A stretch of 64,000 nt of DNA, taken from NCBI RefSeq assembly GCF_026627255.1, contig NZ_JAPNLM010000006.1, positions 186,001-250,000 on the forward strand, given 5' to 3'. Source of the stretch: Streptomyces antarcticus (lineage in GTDB: Bacteria > Actinomycetota > Actinomycetes > Streptomycetales > Streptomycetaceae). Below the pieces are notes generated by a model. The model did no database searches, was not told the origin of the DNA, and worked only from the letters and a program-made list of their open reading frames with translations. A program made the position numbers and the translations under genes. Of this stretch, positions 1 through 7,165 are shown in pieces (positions within the stretch are counted from its first letter, which is position 1; each line of letters opens with the position of its first letter).

Positions 1-1
1 C

Positions 2-490
2 GGCCACTGCCTGCCCATCGACCCCTCGTACCTGTCCTGGCGGGTGCAGCGCGAACTCGGCCAGAACTTCCGCTTCGTCGAGCTCGCCAACGACATCAAC
101 AGCCACATGCCCGAGTACGTGACGCGCCGCGTCATCGACGCCCTCAACGCCAAGCGCCGCTCGGTCAACGGCTCCCGGATCCTGCTGCTCGGGCTGGCGT
201 ACAAGAAGAACACCGGCGACGCGCGGGAGTCGCCGGCCGTCCGCATCTCCCAACTGCTCCTCGACATGGGCGCCAAGGTTCGCGCGGCCGACCCGCACGT
301 CGTGGAGAGCATCAAGGTCGACGCGCGCCTCGTCCGGGTCGAGCCGACCCGCAAGGAACTCGCCGCCGCCGACGTCGTGGTCCTGCTCACCGACCACGAC
401 TCCTTCGACTACCAGATGGTCACCGAGCACGCCTCGTTCGTCCTCGACTGCCGCAACCGGGTCTCCGGACCGACCGTGGAGGTGCTCTGA
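2..490 (+). CDS. Nucleotide-sugar 6-dehydrogenase, C-terminal part (UDP-glucose/GDP-mannose dehydrogenase family)
   Basis: The reading frame is open from base 2, so the gene begins before the window; a GTG at 44 is internal. The first residues read GHCLPIDP, the motif carrying the catalytic cysteine of the NAD-dependent dehydrogenases that oxidise the C6 hydroxyl of a UDP-sugar to a carboxylate. The rest matches the C-terminal UDP-binding domain, including LLGLAYKKNTGDARESPA near window residue 60. The next gene, a UDP-GlcNAc 2-epimerase, starts 4 bases after the stop, so the two are probably cotranscribed. Together they could make UDP-ManNAc uronic acid, which favours UDP-ManNAc or UDP-GlcNAc dehydrogenase over UDP-glucose dehydrogenase. 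The substrate is inferred from context only. Confidence 0.88.
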   Translation, partial: GHCLPIDPSYLSWRVQRELGQNFRFVELANDINSHMPEYVTRRVIDALNAKRRSVNGSRILLLGLAYKKNTGDARESPAVRISQLLLDMGAKVRAADPHVVESIKVDARLVRVEPTRKELAAADVVVLLTDHDSFDYQMVTEHASFVLDCRNRVSGPTVEVL

Positions 491-494
491 AGCC

Positions 495-1634
495 GTGACG
501 AGGATCGTCTGCGTCGCCGGAGCGCGACCCAACTACATGAAGATCAAACCGGTGATGGACGCACTGGAGCGCCGCGGCGCCGAAGTGGTCCTCGTCCACA
601 CCGGCCAGCACTACGACGAGTCCATGAACGACGTCTTCTTCCGCGACCTCGGCATCCGCACCCCCGACCGGTACCTGGGCGCCGGGTCCGGAAGCCACGC
701 CCAGCAGACCGGGCGGGTGATGGCGGCCTTCGAGCCGCTGCTCGACGAGCTGGCACCGGACGCGGTCGTGGTCGTCGGCGACATCAACTCCACCCTCGCC
801 TGCGCCCTGGTGACCGCGAAGGCGGGCCCCCTGCTCGCCCACGTCGAGGCCGGGCTGCGCAGCCGCGACTGGAGCATGCCGGAGGAGGTCAACCGGGTCG
901 CCACCGACCGGGTCAGCGACTGCCTGCTCGCCCCCTCGCCCGACGCGGCCGCGAACCTGCGGGCGGAGGGCTACCGCGAGGACCAGATCCACGTCGTGGG
1001 CAACGTCATGATCGACACCCTGCTCGCCAATCTGGACCGGGCCAGGGAGTCGGACGTACTGGACCGGTACGGGCTGACCCGGGGCGGATACGGACTGGTC
1101 ACCCTGCACCGGCCCGCCAACGTGGACGATCCGCAGGCCCTGCGCGGCCTGCTCAAGGCCCTCGGTGAGATCGCCGGACGCTGCCCCCTGCTGCTGCCCG
1201 TACACCCGCGGGCCGCCGAACGGCTGGCCGAACTGGGCGTGCCCGGCGGCATCCGGCTCGTACCGCCCGCCGGATACCTCGACTTCATCGCCCTTCAGGA
1301 CTCGGCCCGCCTCGTGCTCACCGACTCCGGGGGCATCCAGGAGGAGACCACCGCCCTGGGCGTGCCCTGTGTGACCCTGCGGGAGAACACCGAACGCCCC
1401 ATCACCGTCTCCGAGGGGACCAACGTGCTCGCGGGCACGGACCCGGAGCGCATCACCGCCACCGCGAACCGGGTACTGGACGACCCGCCCGCACCCCGCT
1501 GCCCCGAGCTCTGGGACGGCCGCGCGAGCGACCGCATCGCGCGGGTCCTGCTGGACGGGCCGCCCGCGCACACCCGGCTCCGGCCCACCGACCTCGTCCC
1601 GCCCGCCGCGGGCCCCGGGGAGCACCGACCGTAA
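495..1634 (+). CDS. wecB: UDP-N-acetylglucosamine 2-epimerase, non-hydrolysing (WecB/MnaA/WbpI type)
   Basis: The 379-residue protein has normal family length and should interconvert UDP-GlcNAc and UDP-ManNAc in the cytoplasm, supplying ManNAc-type sugars for the polysaccharide locus. Seen in the sequence: GARPNYMK at residues 9-16, HVEAGLRS around 116 with the conserved Glu, PEEVNRV shortly after, the LHRPAN block with His205, and the nucleotide-binding LTDSGGIQEE around 275. The GTG start at 495 follows a GGAGG about 12 bases upstream and lies 4 bases after the preceding dehydrogenase stop. WbpI-type enzymes acting on 2,3-diacetamido sugars belong to the same family and cannot be excluded here. 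Confidence 0.93.
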   Translation: MTRIVCVAGARPNYMKIKPVMDALERRGAEVVLVHTGQHYDESMNDVFFRDLGIRTPDRYLGAGSGSHAQQTGRVMAAFEPLLDELAPDAVVVVGDINSTLACALVTAKAGPLLAHVEAGLRSRDWSMPEEVNRVATDRVSDCLLAPSPDAAANLRAEGYREDQIHVVGNVMIDTLLANLDRARESDVLDRYGLTRGGYGLVTLHRPANVDDPQALRGLLKALGEIAGRCPLLLPVHPRAAERLAELGVPGGIRLVPPAGYLDFIALQDSARLVLTDSGGIQEETTALGVPCVTLRENTERPITVSEGTNVLAGTDPERITATANRVLDDPPAPRCPELWDGRASDRIARVLLDGPPAHTRLRPTDLVPPAAGPGEHRP

Positions 1635-1716
1635 CCACGGCGACAGCCGTGTCACCACCGCGATGAAAGAGCGGCCGCGCGTCGGGGACGACGACGCGGC
1701 CGCGAGGGGGAAGACC

Positions 1717-2457
1717 ATGGATCTCGCGGAGATCTGGCGGGTCATGCGCAGGCGCTGGTACGTCCTGCTGCCCGGACTGCTGCTCTCGGCGGCGCTGACC
1801 GCCGGCGTGTACCTGCTGGTCCCGGTGGAGTACGTGTCACAGAGCACGGTGACCCTGCTGAACTCGAAGAAGGCCACGGTGGCCTTCGACGGCAACCCCT
1901 TCCTCAGCACCCAGGCGTCGCTCACCGGCATGGCCGACGGCCTGGCCCGCAACCTGAACTCCGACGACGCCGCCGCCGACCTCAAGGCGCTCGGCGTCAC
2001 CGGACTGCACGAGGCGAAGATCGCCGACAACGCGCAGGGGCCGTTCCTGTGGCTGAGCGTCACCGGAACCGATCCGGCCGCCGTCCTGAAGTCGGACGAG
2101 CTGTTCACCGCCTACGCCGAGAAGCGGCTGCAGGAGTTCCAGACCCAGCAGTCGGTGACCCCCGAGGCCATGATCCGCATGACGACGATCGTGCCGCCGC
2201 AGAAAGCGGAGCCGCAGACCAAGACCCGGCTCCAGTACCTGATCATGGCGGGGGCGCTGGGCTTCGTCCTGAGCCTGGTGGCCACCTTCTTCGTCGAGGC
2301 CCGGCGGCGCGGGACGACAGGGCCCGGCCGGCACAGGCCCACCGCGCCCGAGGGGGCCGCGCCCGAGGGGGCCGCGCCCGTACCGGCCAAGGCGGCCCGG
2401 CCCGTACCGTCCGGCGCGGCCGCACCCGTGACGGCCGATGCCGCCGGGTCGCCGTGA
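1717..2457 (+). CDS. Wzz-like polysaccharide chain-length/co-polymerase membrane protein
   Basis: The protein of about 246 residues has the Wzz layout. A cytoplasmic start with the RRRWYV motif is followed by a first membrane segment (residues ~17-35), an extracytoplasmic region of ~135 residues and a second membrane segment (~173-193). The tail is Ala/Pro/Gly-rich and no tyrosine-kinase domain is present. Such proteins set the length of polymers made by Wzy. An ATG at 1663 would add 18 charged residues, but ATG 1717 has a GAGGGGG box 6 bases upstream and matches the start-to-RRRWYV distance of the two related proteins in this window. Its stop overlaps the flippase start as GTGA, implying translational coupling. 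Confidence 0.82.
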   Translation: MDLAEIWRVMRRRWYVLLPGLLLSAALTAGVYLLVPVEYVSQSTVTLLNSKKATVAFDGNPFLSTQASLTGMADGLARNLNSDDAAADLKALGVTGLHEAKIADNAQGPFLWLSVTGTDPAAVLKSDELFTAYAEKRLQEFQTQQSVTPEAMIRMTTIVPPQKAEPQTKTRLQYLIMAGALGFVLSLVATFFVEARRRGTTGPGRHRPTAPEGAAPEGAAPVPAKAARPVPSGAAAPVTADAAGSP

Positions 2458-4109
2458 CCGGCCCGGGAACCGGCAAGGAAGCCGATACCCGAACCGGTGC
2501 CGGAGCCGGAGCCGACACCGACACCGGCACCGGCACCGGTACGGAGGCCGGCGCCCCGAAGGCCCCCCCACTGGGGCGGACGGTCGGCACGGCCGCACGG
2601 TGGAGCCTGGTCAACACCGTCGTCATGCGCCTCGGCAACTTCGTCACCGGCATCATCCTCGCCCGGTTCTTCCTCGGGCCCGAGGCGTGGGGCGTCTACG
2701 GGATCGCCCAGACCGTGCTGCTGGTCCTGCTCTCCGCCAACGAGCTCGGCGTGTCCCTCGCCATCGTGCGCTGGGAGGGCGATCCCCGCCGCTTCGCCCC
2801 CACCGTCCTCACCCTCAGCGCCGTCTCCAGCTGCCTGCTGTACGCGGCCCTGTTCGCGGCCGCGCCCGCCGTGGCCCGGGTCCTCGGCTCGCCGGAGGCC
2901 TCCGGCGTACTGCGCGTGATGTGCGTGTGCGTCGTCCTCGACGGGCTCTCCCAGGTCCCCGCGGGCTTCCTCACCCGGGAGTTCGCCCAGGGCCGGCGGA
3001 TGGCCATCGACGGTCTCAACTTCGTCCTCAGCACCGCGGTGACCCTGCTGCTCGCGGTGCAGGGCTGGGGCGCCATGAGCTTCGCCTGGGGTTCCGTGGC
3101 CGGGAACGTGGCCGCGCTCGCCGGCTGCTGCCTGGCGGCCCCGGGCACCCTGAAGTTCGGCTGGGACCGGGAACAGGCGCGGGCGCTGCTCCGGTTCGGG
3201 CTCCCGCTCGCCGGGGCCAGCATGCTCGCGCTCGGCGTCGTCAACGTGGACACCATGGTGGTGGGCTCCACCCTGGACCAACTGGCCCTGGGCTTCTACG
3301 TCCTCGCGTTCAACATCTCCGGCTGGCCCGTGCGGATCATCTCTGAGGCGGCCCGCCGGGTCTCGTTCGCGGGATTCTCCCGGCTCGCCGATACACCGGG
3401 GGCGCTGGCCGCCGGGTTCGGCCGGGCCCTCGGGGTGGTGGTGACGGGCACCGTCCCGCTCTGCGTGCTGCTCGCCGCGCTCGCCGCGCCGATCGTCGAA
3501 CTCGTCTACGGGGCGCGCTGGCTGCCCGCCGCCGCGGCGCTGCCCTGGCTGATGGGGCTCGGCCTGGTCCGCATCGTCTGCGAACTCGCCTACGACTGCC
3601 TGGTGGCCATCGGGCGGCGCCGCTCCCTCATCGCCGTCCAGGGGTTGTGGCTCCTGCTCCTGATCCCCGCCCTGGTGGTCGGCGCCGGGGCCGCCGGGAT
3701 CGTGGGGGTGGCCCAGGGCCACGTCCTGGTCGCCGGCGCCGTGGTGGTGCCCGTGTTCCTGGTCGCGCTCCACCGCGGCGGCATCGGCGTGGGCACCGTC
3801 GCGCGGGCCTGCGCCTGGCCCTTCCTCGGCGGCGCGGTGATGGCCGCGGTGGTCCTCGGCCTGGAGCGGTACCTCGGTGACGGCGTGCTCGCGCTCCTCG
3901 CGACCGGGGCCGCCGGAACCCTCTGCTACGCCCTGTGCGTGCTGCCCAGCCACGCCTTCCTGCGCGGCCGGGGCCCGGCGTCGGGCACCCCGGAGCCGGG
4001 CACCCCGGAGCCGGGCACCCCGGAGCCGGGCGCACCGCCGCCGGGCACCCCGGATTCCGGAGCCGCCGGGTCGGATGCCGCCGGCGCCGCCGCCGCGGCG
4101 CGCGGGTAG
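2454..4109 (+). CDS. Wzx-type lipid-linked oligosaccharide flippase (MATE/MVF-like polysaccharide transporter)
   Basis: The 551-residue protein is dominated by about 12-14 hydrophobic segments between residues ~45 and ~505. Near its N-terminus is the family-typical stretch NTVVMRLGNFVTGIILARFF. Wzx proteins turn undecaprenyl-linked repeat units from the inner to the outer face of the membrane for polymerisation by Wzy. The GTG at 2454 overlaps the preceding stop. Both soluble ends are low-complexity: an N-terminal Gly/Thr/Asp run coded by hexamer-like repeats around 2500-2545, and a C-terminal run of GTPEP units from a 15-base tandem repeat. These tails are odd for the family and probably disordered. 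Substrate is unknown; the family call rests on membrane topology and neighbours. Confidence 0.85.
   Translation: MTGPGTGKEADTRTGAGAGADTDTGTGTGTEAGAPKAPPLGRTVGTAARWSLVNTVVMRLGNFVTGIILARFFLGPEAWGVYGIAQTVLLVLLSANELGVSLAIVRWEGDPRRFAPTVLTLSAVSSCLLYAALFAAAPAVARVLGSPEASGVLRVMCVCVVLDGLSQVPAGFLTREFAQGRRMAIDGLNFVLSTAVTLLLAVQGWGAMSFAWGSVAGNVAALAGCCLAAPGTLKFGWDREQARALLRFGLPLAGASMLALGVVNVDTMVVGSTLDQLALGFYVLAFNISGWPVRIISEAARRVSFAGFSRLADTPGALAAGFGRALGVVVTGTVPLCVLLAALAAPIVELVYGARWLPAAAALPWLMGLGLVRIVCELAYDCLVAIGRRRSLIAVQGLWLLLLIPALVVGAGAAGIVGVAQGHVLVAGAVVVPVFLVALHRGGIGVGTVARACAWPFLGGAVMAAVVLGLERYLGDGVLALLATGAAGTLCYALCVLPSHAFLRGRGPASGTPEPGTPEPGTPEPGAPPPGTPDSGAAGSDAAGAAAAARG
3983..4057 (+). repeat. 15-bp tandem repeat coding for GTPEP units at the flippase C-terminus
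   Basis: Three exact copies of GGGCACCCCGGAGCC (3983-3997, 3998-4012, 4013-4027) are followed by degenerate copies to about 4057. The repeat is in frame with the flippase, so copy-number change by slippage would alter only the length of its cytoplasmic tail. Confidence 0.8.
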
Positions 4110-4115
4110 GCGGCC

Positions 4116-5243
4116 GTGGCCGTGAGACACCGCCGTACGGTGCTGGGGGCGTGGCTGCTCGCCGCGGTGCTGCTGGCCGCGGGCCTGGCCCTGTTCCGCG
4201 CCGACCACACCGGTTCCGGGGAACCCGCGGCCGTGCCGTGCCCGGACAGCGCCCTGGACTGCCCCGGAGGAACCGCCGGAACGCCCCGGCCCCCCGCGAG
4301 CCCCTCCGCCGACGCGTCCGCGAGCCCCTCCGCTTCCGGCACGGCGAGCCCGGCACCCACGCCCGGCGCCCCCTCCGCCACGCCCTCGAAGGGGCCGGGG
4401 GGAACACCCCCCGCGACCACCGCCTGCTCCTCGCCCGGCGCCTGCGGATTCCCCGACGCGCGGACCACCGGACCCCGTATCCCGCTGGAGCGGCACGACA
4501 CGGGCAACATGTCCGTCAAGACCGACGGCACGGTCATCAGGGGCTGGGACATCCGCGGTTCGCTCGACGTCTACGCGAACGACGTCACCGTCATCGACAG
4601 CCGGATCACCTCCGCCAACTGGTGGGGGATCAACCTGCGCCCCGGCTTCAGCGGACTGAAGGTGCTGCACACCACCATCACCGCGGTACCGGGCAAGGGC
4701 CCCGACAACGGAGGGGTGAACTACGCGGTCTCGAACATGGGCGTCAGCTCCGTCGAGGTCGGCTGGTGCGACATCTCCGTGTTCGGCAACGCCCTGTCCA
4801 TGGGGCAGGGCGACCTGCACGACAACTACGTCCACGACATCGTCGCGTTCCGCAACCTGGGCGGCGAGTGGCAGCACACCGACGCCGTGATCAGCGGCGG
4901 CGGCAACAAGGGCCGGCTGACCGTCCGCCACAACACCCTGCTGAACCCCGTCCCCGTCGACCGGGGCGCCACCGCGGCCGTCGGCCTGTTCGCCGACACC
5001 GGGGTCGTCTCCTCCGTCGTCGTCGACCGCAACTGGCTGGCCGGGGGAGCGTACGCCCTCTACGGCGGCGGCCCCGGCGCGACCGGCATCCAGGTCACGG
5101 ACAACGTCTTCTCCACCCAGTACCACCCGGCCGCCGGCGCGTACGGGGCGGTGACCGCCTGGAACGCGGGCGGCGCCGGGAACCTGTGGCGGGGCAACCG
5201 CATGTCCGACGGCAGACCCGTCGTCCCCGAGCCCGCCCCCTGA
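4116..5243 (+). CDS. Secreted or membrane-anchored right-handed beta-helix protein
   Basis: The 375-residue protein has an N-terminal basic patch and one hydrophobic segment (residues ~8-27), then a Pro/Ser/Ala/Thr-rich linker to about residue 110. The remainder is rich in short repeats with Asn, Val, Ile and Asp (SLDVYANDVTVIDSRITS and similar), as in parallel beta-helix proteins such as pectate-lyase-like polysaccharide-active enzymes. It probably acts outside the cell on, or binds, the polymer made by this locus. No catalytic triad can be assigned by eye. It starts 6 bases after the flippase stop and is likely in the same operon. GTG 4122 is an alternative start. Confidence 0.68.
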   Translation: MAVRHRRTVLGAWLLAAVLLAAGLALFRADHTGSGEPAAVPCPDSALDCPGGTAGTPRPPASPSADASASPSASGTASPAPTPGAPSATPSKGPGGTPPATTACSSPGACGFPDARTTGPRIPLERHDTGNMSVKTDGTVIRGWDIRGSLDVYANDVTVIDSRITSANWWGINLRPGFSGLKVLHTTITAVPGKGPDNGGVNYAVSNMGVSSVEVGWCDISVFGNALSMGQGDLHDNYVHDIVAFRNLGGEWQHTDAVISGGGNKGRLTVRHNTLLNPVPVDRGATAAVGLFADTGVVSSVVVDRNWLAGGAYALYGGGPGATGIQVTDNVFSTQYHPAAGAYGAVTAWNAGGAGNLWRGNRMSDGRPVVPEPAP

Positions 5244-5323
5244 GCCCGCCCCCGGGCATCCCAGCCCGCCCCCGGGTCCCCGGCCCGACCCGCCCCGGCC
5301 CGCCCCCGAACCGAGAGGTCACG

Positions 5324-6130
5324 ATGCGCCGCATCGCCCGCGCCGCCTGGGAACCGCTCAAGCGGGCCTTCGGCTGGCTGGTGCTCTTCGAGGCCCGGAA
5401 CAAGGTCCTGCTCGCGCCCTCCGCCCTGCGGCTGCGCCGCTTCGAGGACGCCGAGACCACCCGGCTCGCCGCCTCCCTGGGCCGGCCCCCGACCGCCTTG
5501 GTCGCCACCGTGATCGCCACGCACCGGCGCCCCGAGGCCCTGCGCGCGGCCGTCCGCTCGGCGCTCGCCCAGACGGTGGCCGACCAGGTGGTCATCGTCG
5601 TCGACGACGGCGCCGGACTGGCCGGACTCCCGGACGATCCAAGGCTGTTCGCGGTGTCCCTGGCCCGCAACACGGCCACGGCCGGAGTCGTGCGCAACGT
5701 GGGGATCCGGCTGACCGGATCGCGGTACGTGGCGTTCCTGGACGACGACAACCTGTGGGAGCCCGACCACCTTGAACAGGCGCTCGCCGTCCTGGAACCG
5801 TCCGGCGGCCCCGACGCCGTGTACACCGCGCTGCGCAGGGTGCTGCCCGACGGCTCCGAACGGGATGTCCTGTCCGTGCCGTTCGACCGTCGCCGGGCCG
5901 CCCACGAGGCCTTCCTCGACACCAATGCCTTCGTGGCGCGCCGCAACCGGTCCCTGTACTTCAGCCGGCTGCGGCGCACCCCCGAGGTGCTGCCCCGCGA
6001 GGACTGGGAGCTGATCCGCCGCTACAGCCGCCGGTACGAGGTGCGCCACCTGCCCCGCCCCACCGTGCGCTACCTCGTCAACCCGGAGAGCTTCTACACG
6101 GCCTGGGACGGCCCGCCGCCCGCCGGGTGA
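5324..6130 (+). CDS. Glycosyltransferase family 2
   Basis: The 268-residue protein carries a GT-A fold: ATVIATHRRPEALRAAV opens the Rossmann half, VVIVVDDGA gives the nucleotide-sugar-binding acidic residues, and FLDDDNLWEPDH is the DXD-type metal-binding motif. It would transfer a sugar from a nucleotide donor to the lipid-linked repeat unit on the cytoplasmic face. About 65 residues precede the GT domain. The ATG at 5324 has GAGAGG upstream; the frame stays open far upstream, but only as antisense-type noise over the beta-helix gene. It is the last plus-strand gene before a convergent minus-strand group. Confidence 0.85.
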   Translation: MRRIARAAWEPLKRAFGWLVLFEARNKVLLAPSALRLRRFEDAETTRLAASLGRPPTALVATVIATHRRPEALRAAVRSALAQTVADQVVIVVDDGAGLAGLPDDPRLFAVSLARNTATAGVVRNVGIRLTGSRYVAFLDDDNLWEPDHLEQALAVLEPSGGPDAVYTALRRVLPDGSERDVLSVPFDRRRAAHEAFLDTNAFVARRNRSLYFSRLRRTPEVLPREDWELIRRYSRRYEVRHLPRPTVRYLVNPESFYTAWDGPPPAG

Positions 6131-6139
6131 CCCGTCCCC

Positions 6140-6153
6140 GGCGGCCGGCCGCC
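6140..6153. terminator. Possible bidirectional hairpin between convergent glycosyltransferase genes
   Basis: GGCGGCCGGCCGCC is perfectly self-complementary and lies in the 30-base gap between two convergent genes. There is no T-run, as is usual for Streptomyces terminators. In such GC-rich DNA it may be chance. Confidence 0.35.
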
Positions 6154-6160
6154 CCGCCCG

Positions 6161-7165
6161 TCAGGGCCCGGGGGTGGCCCGCAGCGCGGACCGGCCGGCC
6201 AGTGCCCGGGCGGCCGCCAGGCTCGCGGGCCGGCCGAGCAGCGCCCGCGAGGTCTCCCGCAGCAGTACGGCCGCGCGGAACGCGGCGGTCGCCACGGCCC
6301 CGTGCCTGCGCCCGTACAGCCGTACGCGGTTCAGGGTCAGCAGGGTCCACAGGCGCGGCGAGACCTGGGAGTCCCCGCCGAGGTGGGTCGCGGAGGCCGC
6401 GGGCTCCAGCCGGGTGGCGAAGCCGCGGTCGCCGGCCCGCAGGCAGAACTCGGTCTCCTCCGAGTAGAGGAAGAAGGACTCGTCCCAGACCCCGCAGGCG
6501 TCCAGGCAGTCCCGGGAGAGCGCCATCAGCGCGCCCGTCGCCCAGTCCGCGACCGTCGCCCGCTCGTACGCGGACGGGTCGGTGACCAGCTCGCTCCAGA
6601 GCGGGAAGCGCCCGGCCCGGCGGTTGCCCAGCACCGCCTCGCCGAGCGCCCGCGTGACGCGCGACTCGCGCCGCAGCGAGTACACGGGTGCGCGGCCGCC
6701 CTCCTCGTACAGCAGCGGGACGCTGATTCCGACCCGGCCGCCGCCGTCCAGCGGGACGTCGAGGGCGTCCACGAGCAGCTTGGCGCAGCCCTGCCGCATC
6801 CGGATGTCGGGATTGCACACCAGGGCGGCCCCGAAGCCGCCCTCCCACGCGGCGGCCGCCCCGAGGGCGGCGTTCACCCCGGCCGCGTAGCCGGCGTTCC
6901 GGCCGGTCTGGACGATCGTCGTGTCCGGGGCCAGGGAGCGGACCAGCTCCACCGTGCCGTCGGCCGAGTCGTTGTCGGCGACGACGAGGCGCCAGTCCAC
7001 CCCGGCCATGCCCTCCGGCAGGGACGCGAGGAACTCCGGCAGCACCTCGGCGCTGTTCCAGGTGACGACGAGGACAGCTACGGGGCCGCCGCGACCCGGG
7101 AGGGGGCCTGAGGACCCGGGGTGCGGGGACCGGGGACGAGGGGAGCCGGGCTGGCGGGAGGGCAT
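6161..7165 (-). CDS. Glycosyltransferase family 2, rhamnosyltransferase-like
   Basis: The 334-residue protein has VLVVTWNSAEVLPEFLASL, ADNDSADGT and NAGYAAGVNAAL, then CNPDIRM for the DXD region and DESFFLYSEETEFCLRA further on. The last motif is typical of the WbbL/rhamnosyl-transferase branch of GT2. It would add a sugar, perhaps a deoxyhexose, to the repeat unit. The ATG at 7165 lies inside the coding region of the upstream Wzz-Wzy fusion gene, giving an 88-base overlap; no better start occurs before the conserved domain. The first ~28 residues are Pro/Gly-rich and may not be translated. The donor sugar is not deducible. Confidence 0.85.
   Translation of the reverse strand: MPSRQPGSPRPRSPHPGSSGPLPGRGGPVAVLVVTWNSAEVLPEFLASLPEGMAGVDWRLVVADNDSADGTVELVRSLAPDTTIVQTGRNAGYAAGVNAALGAAAAWEGGFGAALVCNPDIRMRQGCAKLLVDALDVPLDGGGRVGISVPLLYEEGGRAPVYSLRRESRVTRALGEAVLGNRRAGRFPLWSELVTDPSAYERATVADWATGALMALSRDCLDACGVWDESFFLYSEETEFCLRAGDRGFATRLEPAASATHLGGDSQVSPRLWTLLTLNRVRLYGRRHGAVATAAFRAAVLLRETSRALLGRPASLAAARALAGRSALRATPGP

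Noticed and set aside
2112..5126. Long minus-strand open frame of 1004 codons opposite the Wzz, flippase and beta-helix genes
   Set aside because: The product is Gly/Arg/Asp/Glu-rich without domains, while the plus strand encodes coherent membrane and secreted proteins with coupled starts.
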